Positions 6,435 through 14,032 of a stretch of 25,098 nt of DNA are shown piece by piece. The stretch covers positions 1 to 25,098 of the forward strand of contig SFLA01000018.1 in the NCBI GenBank assembly GCA_004553575.1, given 5' to 3'. Source of the stretch: Clostridiales bacterium (GTDB lineage Bacteria; Bacillota; Clostridia; Oscillospirales; CAG-382). The notes under the pieces were generated by a model that was not told the DNA's origin, did no database searches, and was given only the letters and a program-made list of their open reading frames with translations. The first letter of the stretch is position 1; each line of letters begins with the position of its first letter. A program made the translations under genes and the position numbers.

Positions 6435-7690
6435 AAAACAATATTAAAAGCGTTGTTGTGCTTACCGTAATATGCGTCGTAGTCTCGCTGCTGCTCGCAC
6501 TGACCAACAGTGTGACCGCCCCGATTATTGCCGCAAACCGTGCCGCGAGCGAGAACGCTTCGCTGATCGTGGTACTTCCCGGAGCCGCCGGATTCGAAGA
6601 GCTTGAGAAGCCCGGGGACTGCCCCGAGTCGGTACAGAAAATATACCGCGATACCGGCGGAAGCGGTTACGTTGCTACAGTATCCGTTACCTCGCAGTAC
6701 AGCAAATCCGATATGTGTTTTACGGTCGGAGTACATGCCGACGGAACCATATCCGATATACTGATTACGTCCTACGGCGAAACCAAGGATTTCGGAACTG
6801 AGACCTATCCTAAGACATACGTCGGAAAGGATTCGGCGCTTACAGGCGTTGAGCTGTATTCCGGAGCCACCTATTCCTCCGCCGCATTCAAAAACGGAGT
6901 TTCCGATGTTTTCACGTCGCTCATCTCACTCGGACTTATCGGAGAGGGAGTGAAAACCGATGAACAGAAGGCGGCCGAGCTGCTCGACACCGTACTTCCG
7001 GGAGCCGCTTCCGATACCGGTAAAGGCTCGTTAACCGAGATCGAATGTTCTTTGCCCGGCGCGACCGCTTATAAGGCGACAAACGGCACGGGATACGCCG
7101 TAATCTTGGATATTGACGGAAGCCTGTATGTCTGTGCGGTGGATGCGTTCGGGTCGGTTAAGGTGCTCGATACCGACGGCAGTGACGTAACAGAGGGCTC
7201 CGGTTTAGCGGACACGCTTAAGGATGAGTTCGGTGTGCTTGCCGATGCCGCCTCGGAGAACGATATTTCAAGGCTTTCGCGCTATGTTCCCGAAGGCGCC
7301 GTAATAACTCCGCTGCATCCGGAAGGACTTTTCTCCACCGTGACGGGAGCGTATCTTATCGAATCCGAGGGCGATACTCTGTACGGCTTCGTCGCTCATC
7401 CGGTCGGATACAACAGCGGGACGATGACCGTATGGTACGTGCTCGACGGTTCCGGTGCGATAGTGACATTCCGTGTGAGCGAGTTTATACTGAACGCCGA
7501 TTATTACGACGATTACGTTCTCGACAAGGACGCTTATGTCGGAAATATCGAGGGTAAAACCGCCGATACGCTTACCGACGGCGATACCGTGATATCCGGG
7601 GCGACAATAACCTCGAACGCACTGGGCAGGGCTTCCCGGGATGTTTTCGCGGCGTTTGATGCCGTGTCCGGAAACGGAGGTGCCGAATAA
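6431..7690 (+). CDS. rnfG: RnfG-like FMN-binding subunit, enlarged with repeated domains
   Basis: RnfG normally is a membrane-anchored protein of about 180-215 residues with FMN linked to the Thr of an SGAT motif, which ApbE attaches. Here the product is 419 residues from GTG 6431, which overlaps the rnfD stop and has AGGAGGTG upstream. One membrane helix covers residues 7-25. The rest looks like three successive FMN_bind-like units: about 45-170, ending in YSGATYSS (T147); about 181-275, which has the LPGA and GTGYAV landmarks but no SGAT; and about 283-412, ending in ISGATITSNALG (T392), the canonical form. LPGA recurs at 49-52 and 189-192. So there may be two covalent FMNs and one degenerate unit. 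Position between rnfD and rnfE is the usual rnfG place. The unit boundaries are estimated by eye. Confidence 0.88.
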   Translation: MKNNIKSVVVLTVICVVVSLLLALTNSVTAPIIAANRAASENASLIVVLPGAAGFEELEKPGDCPESVQKIYRDTGGSGYVATVSVTSQYSKSDMCFTVGVHADGTISDILITSYGETKDFGTETYPKTYVGKDSALTGVELYSGATYSSAAFKNGVSDVFTSLISLGLIGEGVKTDEQKAAELLDTVLPGAASDTGKGSLTEIECSLPGATAYKATNGTGYAVILDIDGSLYVCAVDAFGSVKVLDTDGSDVTEGSGLADTLKDEFGVLADAASENDISRLSRYVPEGAVITPLHPEGLFSTVTGAYLIESEGDTLYGFVAHPVGYNSGTMTVWYVLDGSGAIVTFRVSEFILNADYYDDYVLDKDAYVGNIEGKTADTLTDGDTVISGATITSNALGRASRDVFAAFDAVSGNGGAE

Positions 7691-8376
7691 TGAAAAACAA
7701 AAAGCTGTCGATATTGCTTAACGGCTTAATAAACGAAAACCCGGTTTTTGTGCTGGTACTCGGAACATGTCCGACTCTTGCCACGACGACGAGCGTCGTT
7801 TCCGCGCTGGCAATGGGTATTGCCGCACTTGCGGTGCTGGTCTGCTCGAATGCGGTAATTTCGATGCTGCGCAAGGTTATTCCGGATAAAGTTAGAATCC
7901 CTTCTTATATAGTCATTATTGCCGGTTTCGTAACGATAGTGCAGATGCTTATGCAGGCTTATCTTCCTTCGTTGTACGATATGCTCGGCGTGTATCTCGC
8001 GCTGATCGTCGTAAACTGTATAATACTCGGCCGTGCCGAGATGTTTGCAAGCAAGAACGGAGTGTTCGATTCCGTGCTGGACGGTATAGGAATGGGTATC
8101 GGATTTACGCTGGCACTGCTCTCGATGGCGACCGTCCGCGAGGTGTTCGGAAACGGAAGCTGGGCGGGCTTTGCCATACCGTTCCTTAAGAATTACACAA
8201 TACCGATACTATCGGAATCGCCCGGCGGCTTCTTTGTCTTCGGTATAATGATAGCTCTGGTAAGCAAGCTCGGAAAAAAGCCGGTAAAGCAGGAGATCTC
8301 GTGCAAGGGATGTCCCAGCGCCGCGCTGTGCTATCCCGAAGCCTCGGTAAACAAGGAAAGCGAGGTCGCTGAATAA
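7690..8376 (+). CDS. rnfE: Rnf complex subunit E, membrane protein
   Basis: RnfE (NqrD relative) is a membrane subunit that pairs with RnfA; the two hold an intramembrane iron-sulfur centre through conserved cysteines. In the 228-residue product these are in LGTCPTLATT (C27) and VVNCIILGRAE (C110). About six hydrophobic segments are visible, followed by EVFGNGSW and a C-terminal hydrophilic tail. The tail is unusual: after KKPVKQE it reads ISCKGCPSAALCYPEA, giving three more cysteines (C205, C208, C214, C-x2-C-x5-C) on a tail that ends in a charged stretch. The start ATG at 7690 overlaps the rnfG stop by one base (TAATG), implying coupled translation. Confidence 0.95.
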   Translation: MKNKKLSILLNGLINENPVFVLVLGTCPTLATTTSVVSALAMGIAALAVLVCSNAVISMLRKVIPDKVRIPSYIVIIAGFVTIVQMLMQAYLPSLYDMLGVYLALIVVNCIILGRAEMFASKNGVFDSVLDGIGMGIGFTLALLSMATVREVFGNGSWAGFAIPFLKNYTIPILSESPGGFFVFGIMIALVSKLGKKPVKQEISCKGCPSAALCYPEASVNKESEVAE

Positions 8377-8966
8377 TGTTAAAACAGCTTGTAGTTATAA
8401 TGATGGCGTCGGTGCTGGTAAACAACTATGTGCTGAGCCGCTTTCTCGGGATATGTCCGTTCCTCGGAGTATCGAAAAAGCTGAATCAGGCTGCGGGAAT
8501 GGGTATTGCGGTTATATTCGTTATGCTGGTTGCGACCGCAGCCACCTGGCCGATATACACCTACGTGCTTTATCCCGATTACACCTACCTTGAAACAATA
8601 GTGTTTATTCTCGTCATAGCGGCGCTCGTGCAGTTTGTGGAAATCGTGCTCAAACGGTTTATTCCGTCACTGCACCGTTCGCTTGGCGTGTATCTTCCGC
8701 TCATAACCACCAACTGCGCGGTGCTCGGCGTCGCTCTTAATAATATCAGCGACGGATACGGCTTTGCAGCTTCGATGGTGTCCTCGCTCGGCTGCGGGCT
8801 CGGCTTCCTGCTCGCAATGGTGCTGTTTGCCGGAGTCCGCGGAAGAATGGAGGGAGCGGATGTTCCGAAGCCGTTTAACGGAATACCGATAACACTCATC
8901 GCCGCGTCGATAGTGTCCATGTCGTTCTACGGCTTTGCCGGCGTCGTGGATAATCTCTTCGCCTGA
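8376..8966 (+). CDS. rnfA: Rnf complex subunit A, membrane protein
   Basis: RnfA (NqrE relative) is the partner of RnfE in the membrane core of the complex. The 196-residue product has the family N-terminus with NNYVLSRFLGICPFLGVSKK (C27) and the mirrored half-site TTNCAVLGVALNN (C114); these cysteines are thought to help hold the shared intramembrane iron-sulfur centre. Six hydrophobic segments are visible and the length matches the family. The start overlaps the rnfE stop by one base (TAATG). The 19-base gap to rnfB carries that gene's ribosome site. Confidence 0.97.
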   Translation: MLKQLVVIMMASVLVNNYVLSRFLGICPFLGVSKKLNQAAGMGIAVIFVMLVATAATWPIYTYVLYPDYTYLETIVFILVIAALVQFVEIVLKRFIPSLHRSLGVYLPLITTNCAVLGVALNNISDGYGFAASMVSSLGCGLGFLLAMVLFAGVRGRMEGADVPKPFNGIPITLIAASIVSMSFYGFAGVVDNLFA

Positions 8967-8985
8967 GAAAAGAGAGGTCGAAGCA

Positions 8986-9810
8986 ATGGATAAAATACTG
9001 ATCGCGGTACTTACGGTCGGAGGTATCGGTCTTGTTGCCGCGGTGCTGCTGACCGTAGCCGCGCATTTCATGAGCGTTAAATCCGACGAAAAAGAAAAGA
9101 AGCTGCGGGAATGCCTGCCCGGAGCCAATTGCGGAGCCTGCGGATATACCGGCTGCGACGGTTATGCCAAGGCGCTTGCGTCCGGTAAAGAGAGCGCAAC
9201 CAATCTCTGCGTTCCCGGAGCCGACTCTGTGTCCCGCAGGGTGTCGGATGTGCTCGGCGTCCCGTTCATGGACGTTATCGAGCAGGTCGCGTTCGTTCAC
9301 TGCCACGGCGACTGCTTTCATAACAAAGATAAGGAAGTATATGAGGGTATAAACACCTGTTCCGCCGCCAATATGCTGTTCGGAGGACGCGGAGCCTGTA
9401 CCCAGGGCTGTCTCGGCTACGGCGACTGCGCCGCCGTCTGCCCTGTCGGAGCCATATGTATCAAAAACGGTATTGCTCATGTCGATACCCGCCGCTGTAT
9501 TGGCTGCGGAAAGTGCGCGAAGGTCTGTCCTAACCGTCTTATTTCGATGTTTGCGGATGTCCGGAAGGTGGTTGTCACCTGCTCCAACCGCGAAAAGGGC
9601 GCGATAGTCCGCAAGAAGTGCAGTAACGGCTGTATCGGCTGCATGAAATGCGAGAAAGGCTGTCCCGCCGACGCGGTACATGTTATAAATCACTGTGCGA
9701 AAATCGATTACGAAAAGTGTATAAGCTGCGGGAAATGCGCCTCGGAATGCCCGGTCGGGTGTATCGAATTCGCCGATTTCTCGGGCGCACACCGCACCGA
9801 TGAAGAATAA
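8986..9810 (+). CDS. rnfB: Rnf complex subunit B, multi-cluster ferredoxin-type protein
   Basis: RnfB is thought to accept electrons from reduced ferredoxin and pass them into the complex. The start is ATG 8986 (MDKILIAVLTVGG, 274 residues), with AGAGAGG about nine bases upstream. One N-terminal helix spans residues 5-27. The Fe-S domain follows with C43, C49, C52, C57 in LRECLPGANCGACGYTGC and C75. Four ferredoxin-like cysteine groups then appear: C138/142/148/152, C171/174/177/181 (CIGCGKCAKVCP), C216/219/222/226 and C245/248/251/255 (CISCGKCASECP). This cluster-rich tail is normal for clostridial RnfB. It is last of the six rnf genes; its final eleven bases overlap the NusG-II gene. Confidence 0.97.
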   Translation: MDKILIAVLTVGGIGLVAAVLLTVAAHFMSVKSDEKEKKLRECLPGANCGACGYTGCDGYAKALASGKESATNLCVPGADSVSRRVSDVLGVPFMDVIEQVAFVHCHGDCFHNKDKEVYEGINTCSAANMLFGGRGACTQGCLGYGDCAAVCPVGAICIKNGIAHVDTRRCIGCGKCAKVCPNRLISMFADVRKVVVTCSNREKGAIVRKKCSNGCIGCMKCEKGCPADAVHVINHCAKIDYEKCISCGKCASECPVGCIEFADFSGAHRTDEE

Positions 9811-10174
9811 AAAGCTTCGCAACGATATAATTCTCGTGCTGGCGCTTATCGCCGCCGCGGCGGCGGCGTGGGGTGTTATTGAGATATCAGGGAAGGAAGG
9901 CGCATATGCGATCGTCGAGATCGACGGCGCCGAGACTGCGAGGTATCCCCTGGATACCGATACGGAAACCGTTATCGGGAATCGCGGCGGGAGCTATAAT
10001 CTGCTCGTGATCAAAGACGGAAAGGCGTCGGTTACCGAGGCTTCCTGTCCGGACGGGATATGCGTGAACCACCGCGCAATCTCCCGCACCGGAGAAACGA
10101 TAGTCTGTCTGCCGAACAGGGTTGTGGTGCGAATAGTCGGAGCGGACGCTGAAGCGCCCGACGTGGTACAGTGA
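9800..10174 (+). CDS. NusG domain II-containing membrane-anchored protein
   Basis: This 124-residue product has one N-terminal membrane helix (about 9-28) and a small extracytoplasmic beta domain of the NusG-II (Lin0431-like) type. Its signature here is ASCPDGICVNHRAIS...ETIVCLPNRVVV, with C83, C88 and C103. It is unrelated in function to the transcription factor NusG. Clostridial genomes often place such a protein beside a Gx-type transporter, rnf genes and an ApbE flavin transferase, so a role in complex assembly or flavinylation has been guessed, not shown. It overlaps rnfB by eleven bases and shows no clear ribosome site, so reinitiation after rnfB is likely. It overlaps the next gene by four bases (GTGA). 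Confidence 0.85.
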   Translation: MKNKKLRNDIILVLALIAAAAAAWGVIEISGKEGAYAIVEIDGAETARYPLDTDTETVIGNRGGSYNLLVIKDGKASVTEASCPDGICVNHRAISRTGETIVCLPNRVVVRIVGADAEAPDVVQ

Positions 10175-10659
10175 AGCCTGCACGAAGGGCGGCGACGCTT
10201 GGGATAGCGGTCGCGCTGGCGCTTATCCTATCCTATGTCGAATCGCTCATACCCATATCCGTCGGGGTGCCGGGGATAAAAATCGGTTTGCCGAACATAG
10301 TAATTGTTTTTATACTGTACCGTATAGGCGGGAAGGACGCGGCGGCAGTTTCGCTTATGCGTGTGCTTCTTGTAAGCCTGCTGTTCGGTAATTTCGCCGC
10401 GTTCATATACAGCGTGTCCGGCGCGGTGCTCAGCCTTGCCGGAATGATACTTCTTAAAAAAACAAACGCCTTCTCCTGCGTAGGAGTAAGCGTTGCCGGA
10501 GCCCTGCTTCATAATGCCGGTCAGATAGCCGCTGCCGCGCTGCTTATGCGTACTTCGGAGATAGCCTATTACATGCCGGTGCTTGCGGCGGCCGGTACCG
10601 TTTCCGGGATAGCCGTAGGTATAGCCGGCGGAATATTGCTTAAGCGGGTCAGACTGTGA
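10171..10659 (+). CDS. Gx transporter family / heptaprenyl-diphosphate-synthase-component-I-like membrane protein
   Basis: The 162-residue product is almost entirely hydrophobic, with about five membrane segments. It carries the family pattern ESLIPISVGVPGIKIGLPNI near the start, then LLHNAGQI around residue 113. Members are annotated as Gx transporters or as HepP-I-like proteins, and are ECF-type substrate-binding look-alikes. The substrate is unknown; a flavin or quinone-related compound would suit the rnf context but is a guess. The start is GTG 10171, overlapping the preceding stop by four bases. It closes the tightly coupled rnf block; the kinase-like gene follows after 30 bases. Confidence 0.83.
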   Translation: MKPARRAATLGIAVALALILSYVESLIPISVGVPGIKIGLPNIVIVFILYRIGGKDAAAVSLMRVLLVSLLFGNFAAFIYSVSGAVLSLAGMILLKKTNAFSCVGVSVAGALLHNAGQIAAAALLMRTSEIAYYMPVLAAAGTVSGIAVGIAGGILLKRVRL

Positions 10660-10689
10660 CGGCACGGCACCGGCAGAAAGGACTAATTA

Positions 10690-11760
10690 ATGTTTACACT
10701 TACAACCGAACAGCTTCCCGATCTGCTTTCGGCGTTCGGAATAACCGAAACGCCCGGGGGATTCGAGGAGCTCGAGCGTTATCATTACGAAAAGCACGAC
10801 CCAGCCTCCCGCGAGGTGAGGCTCATAGTAAAGGTAACCTTTGAAAAGGCACCGTCGGTCGTTCTTAAGTTCAAAAACGAATCCGGAGTTACCAAGGAGC
10901 TTATCGAAGCCCAGTGCGGCTTTTCCGAGCTGCTGCGCCGCGGAGGTATTACCGTGGCGAGATTCCGCCAGTGCGGCGGACAGTATGTTCTTAGCCGTAA
11001 CATAGGCGGCTACGATCTTTTGATAACCGCCGAGGAATTCCGCAGCGGTCAGATAAAGACGGTGACCGCCAAACTGGCAGAGCGTACCGGAGCGATGCTC
11101 GCAAAAATGCACAATCTGTCGGAGCGCGGGGATTGCCATGTGGATTGTCCCGTAATATTCGATCCGTTTTCCGAAAACGACCTTTTCTCTTTCAAGGCGT
11201 TCACCGACCTTCGCGATAGCTTTACCGGCGCCGACGCAGAGCGATTCGAGCGTATATGCGAAGCGTACGAAAAGCATATGGAGGCGCTTGCGCCGCTTCG
11301 TTCCCGTCCGAAATACGCCGTTCAGGGCGATATAAGCGACTGCAATATGTTTCTCACAGCGGGCGGCGAGTTGGGTATATACGATTTTAACCGCTGCGGA
11401 GATAACGTTTTGTTTTGTGACGCGGTAATGCAGGGTGTGTTCGAATCGCGGCTTATGGAATACGGCCGCCAGGTTGACGAGGCGTTTTCGGCGCAGATGC
11501 TCGAACGCTTCTTCGCCGGTTATGAGAAGCTCCGCAGGTTTACTCCCGAAGAAAAGGAGATGCTTCCGCACCTCCTTTGTGTGATATCCGCTTTCTGGTA
11601 TATGGATCTTGACGGTATCTCCGGGGTTATCGACGCGGGCGATACCGCCAAGGCGTCCCGCATGCTCGGCGAGATAGAACGCAAGATAACCGGGGCGCCC
11701 CAGCAGCGCGCGCCTCAGCAGCATCAGCGCCGCCCGTCAAGGCCCGTCAGGCGCGGATAA
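10690..11760 (+). CDS. Kinase-like phosphotransferase (APH/homoserine-kinase fold), substrate unknown
   Basis: This 356-residue protein has the outline of an aminoglycoside phosphotransferase-fold small-molecule kinase: a candidate ATP-binding Lys in VVLKFKNESG (K60), a helical middle, the catalytic-loop motif VQGDISDCNMF (D214, N219; the usual His before GD is Gln) and the metal-binding Asp in IYDFNRCG (D232). These proteins phosphorylate hydroxylated metabolites, sugars or drugs; nothing identifies the substrate here. The last 20 or so residues are an extended Gln/Arg/Pro-rich basic tail (APQQRAPQQHQRRPSRP). The start ATG has AAAGGA eight bases upstream. It follows the Gx gene by 30 bases, so it probably belongs to the rnf transcript. 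Its end overlaps the convergent flavin reductase gene by 14 bases. Confidence 0.75.
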   Translation: MFTLTTEQLPDLLSAFGITETPGGFEELERYHYEKHDPASREVRLIVKVTFEKAPSVVLKFKNESGVTKELIEAQCGFSELLRRGGITVARFRQCGGQYVLSRNIGGYDLLITAEEFRSGQIKTVTAKLAERTGAMLAKMHNLSERGDCHVDCPVIFDPFSENDLFSFKAFTDLRDSFTGADAERFERICEAYEKHMEALAPLRSRPKYAVQGDISDCNMFLTAGGELGIYDFNRCGDNVLFCDAVMQGVFESRLMEYGRQVDEAFSAQMLERFFAGYEKLRRFTPEEKEMLPHLLCVISAFWYMDLDGISGVIDAGDTAKASRMLGEIERKITGAPQQRAPQQHQRRPSRPVRRG

Positions 11761-12259
11761 GAGCGGCTTCTATTTCCGCTATATACATAACGTGCATATT
11801 GCGGTCGGGGTACCACTTTGTGATTACATCGGGGATAACGATGCTGCTTTCCTCAACCGGCTGCGCGCATTGCTTGCGGCATATAAGCACCGTGTCGGAT
11901 TCCGCGACATACGGTACTTCTCCGTAATACTCAGCGGTAAACGAGCATTCGGCGAGTTTGTCGCAGTCGCGGCCGGAAGCTTTGCCCATGAACGCAAGCT
12001 CCTTAGCGTATTTTTTGTGGTCGGGGAAGCAAAGCGAGAATCCGCGTTCCGATTCGATAAGCGTTTTTGTATACCGGCTCTCCCGCACGAATACGAACGC
12101 CGCGGGAGCTCCCCACATAACACCTATACCGCCCCACGACGCCGTCATGGCGTTCACCGGGGCGGTTTTTCCGTTTCCGGCAGTGATAAGCATCCAGTTG
12201 GTCCCGATATCGTGAAACGGGTTAATTCTGAGCTTGGACACCGGTATTTCTTTTAGCAT
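11747..12259 (-). CDS. Flavin reductase-like FMN-binding protein
   Basis: The 170-residue product begins MLKEIPVSKLRINPFHDIGT. It shows the split-barrel flavin reductase pattern: NWMLITAGNG...NAMTASWGGIGVMWGAPAAF and VRESRYTKTLIE (about 22-70), then FSLCFPDHKKYAKELAFMGK. The family binds FMN or FAD and reduces it with NAD(P)H, or uses it as a cofactor. I use ATG 12259 because GGAGGTG lies just upstream; an in-frame ATG at 12280 would remove that site. A TATAAT at 12285-12280 (minus) gives it its own promoter, back to back with pyrG. It converges on the kinase gene with a 14-base overlap of coding ends. Its closeness to flavin-rich rnf genes may be chance. Confidence 0.85.
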   Translation of the reverse strand: MLKEIPVSKLRINPFHDIGTNWMLITAGNGKTAPVNAMTASWGGIGVMWGAPAAFVFVRESRYTKTLIESERGFSLCFPDHKKYAKELAFMGKASGRDCDKLAECSFTAEYYGEVPYVAESDTVLICRKQCAQPVEESSIVIPDVITKWYPDRNMHVMYIAEIEAALIRA

Positions 12260-12279
12260 ATAACACACCTCCGAATGCA

Positions 12280-12285
12280 ATTATA
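12280..12285 (-). promoter_or_regulatory. -10 box of the flavin reductase gene
   Basis: TATAAT on the minus strand lies 21 bases before the ATG at 12259. No good -35 box is visible at the proper distance, only T-rich sequence. Confidence 0.45.
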
Positions 12286-12329
12286 TCATATCCGACGATA
12301 AAAAATCCGATTTTTTTGTAAATCAGCTA

Positions 12330-12358
12330 TTGAAAAACCGTTAAAACAGGAATATAAT
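12330..12358 (+). promoter_or_regulatory. Sigma-A promoter of pyrG
   Basis: TTGAAA (12330-12335) and TATAAT (12353-12358) are separated by 17 bases. The leader to the ATG at 12393 is about 28 bases. It lacks the GGGC start-site run that drives reiterative-transcription control of pyrG in Bacillus. Confidence 0.8.
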
Positions 12359-12392
12359 AAAAAAGATTTTTTAACGAAAAGGGGCGCTTTGT

Positions 12393-14009
12393 ATGACAAA
12401 ATACGTATTCGTGACCGGAGGAGTCGTTTCGGGGTTAGGTAAGGGAATTACCGCAGCTTCGCTCGGGCGGTTGTTAAAAGCGCGCGGTCTGAAAGTCGCG
12501 GCGCAGAAATTGGACCCGTATATCAACGTCGACCCCGGCACCATGAGCCCCTATCAGCACGGAGAAGTGTATGTAACCGAGGACGGAGCCGAAACGGATC
12601 TCGATCTCGGTCATTACGAGCGGTTTATCGACGAGGATCTCAACCGCTTTTCCAATCTTACCACCGGAAAGGTGTTTTCGAACGTCCTTACGAAGGAGCG
12701 CCGCGGGGAGTATCTCGGAAGCACGGTGCAGATTATACCGCATATCACCAACGAAATCAAGGAATTCATCTACAGCGTCGGTAAAAAGGCAAACGCCGAC
12801 ATTGTTATAACCGAGATCGGAGGAACCACCGGCGATATCGAGTCACAGTCGTTCCTCGAGGCGATCCGGCAGGTCGGGCACGAGGTCGGAAGCGGGAATT
12901 CACTGTACATACACGTTACACTCGTGCCGTATCTCAGAGCATCGGGAGAGCATAAGTCCAAGCCGACACAGCATTCGGTCAAGGAGCTGCAGGGTATGGG
13001 TATCAATCCCGATATCATTGTGCTCCGCAGCGACGAGCCGATAACCGACCAGAGCATTTTCCGCAAGATATCCGGCTTCTGCAATGTAAAGCCGGACTGC
13101 GTTATCGAAAACCGCACGGTGCCGGTTCTTTACGAGGCTCCGCTTATGCTTGAGGAGGAGCATTTTTCCGACGTTGTCTGCCGCGAGCTGAATATAGACG
13201 CTCCCGCCCCCGATCTTTCCGAATGGCGTGAGATGACACGGCGCATCCGCGAATGCAAAAACACGGTAAACATTGCGCTGGTCGGAAAATACGTAAAACT
13301 GCACGACGCATATCTTTCGGTTGCCGAGGCACTTCGCCACGCGGGGTATGCGCACGGTACAAACGTGAAAATCGTATGGGTTGACAGCGAGGAGATAACT
13401 CCCGAAACCTGCGACAGTCTGTTCGACGGCGTTTCCGGAATAATCGTCCCGGGAGGATTCGGCGGCAGAGGTATAGACGGAATGGTCTGTGCCGCGAAGT
13501 ATTCCCGTGAAAACGGGATACCGTATTTCGGGATATGCCTCGGAATGCAGATCGCCGTTATCGAGTTTGCGCGCGACGTTCTCGGCTGGGCCGACGCGGA
13601 TTCACGCGAGTTCAACGAGCAGTCATCGCACCGGGTTATCGATTTCATGCCCGGACAGAGCGATACGGTTGCGAAGGGCGGCACGCTCAGGCTCGGAAGC
13701 TATCCGTGCAGGGTAGTCCCGGGAACGGCAATGGCGAGATGCTACGGCAGTGAGCTTATACACGAGCGTCACCGCCACCGTTACGAATTCAACGACGATT
13801 ACGCGGACGAGCTGACGTCCGCCGGACTGGTAATAAGCGGAACCTCGCCCGACGGCAGAATAGTCGAAACTGTCGAGCTTCCCGGCGACGGATTTTATGT
13901 CGGGGTGCAGTTCCATCCCGAATTCCGCAGCCGTCCCAACAAGCCGCACCCCCTTTTCCTGGGCTTTGTTGCGGCAGCGATAGACAAACAGGACGGCAGG
14001 CATAACTGA
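12393..14009 (+). CDS. pyrG: CTP synthase
   Basis: This 538-residue cytosolic enzyme makes CTP from UTP, ATP and glutamine, the last step of pyrimidine nucleotide synthesis. The amidoligase domain starts with TKYVFVTGGVVSGLGKGI (P-loop about 9-19), then KLDPYINVDPGTMSPYQHGE and EIGGTTGDIES. The glutamine amidotransferase domain has the nucleophile in GICLGMQ (C382) and the His/Glu pair in QFHPEF (H508, E510). Length and motifs are standard. The ribosome site AAAAGGGG lies about ten bases before the ATG. The MATE gene follows after 23 bases and is probably co-transcribed. Confidence 0.98.
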   Translation: MTKYVFVTGGVVSGLGKGITAASLGRLLKARGLKVAAQKLDPYINVDPGTMSPYQHGEVYVTEDGAETDLDLGHYERFIDEDLNRFSNLTTGKVFSNVLTKERRGEYLGSTVQIIPHITNEIKEFIYSVGKKANADIVITEIGGTTGDIESQSFLEAIRQVGHEVGSGNSLYIHVTLVPYLRASGEHKSKPTQHSVKELQGMGINPDIIVLRSDEPITDQSIFRKISGFCNVKPDCVIENRTVPVLYEAPLMLEEEHFSDVVCRELNIDAPAPDLSEWREMTRRIRECKNTVNIALVGKYVKLHDAYLSVAEALRHAGYAHGTNVKIVWVDSEEITPETCDSLFDGVSGIIVPGGFGGRGIDGMVCAAKYSRENGIPYFGICLGMQIAVIEFARDVLGWADADSREFNEQSSHRVIDFMPGQSDTVAKGGTLRLGSYPCRVVPGTAMARCYGSELIHERHRHRYEFNDDYADELTSAGLVISGTSPDGRIVETVELPGDGFYVGVQFHPEFRSRPNKPHPLFLGFVAAAIDKQDGRHN

Positions 14010-14032
14010 TTTCCCGCGGAGGGGAAAGCATT

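Noticed and set aside
8896..9822. A 308-codon frame opposite rnfB
   Set aside because: rnfB with its cysteine motifs is clearly the real gene; the opposite frame is a by-product of GC-rich third positions.
10687..11724. A 345-codon frame opposite the kinase-like gene
   Set aside because: The kinase strand has a ribosome site, catalytic motifs and operon spacing; the opposite frame has none of these.
12359..12392. Bacillus-type reiterative GGGC attenuation of pyrG
   Set aside because: The transcript start region is A/T-rich and lacks the required G-run and terminator hairpin.
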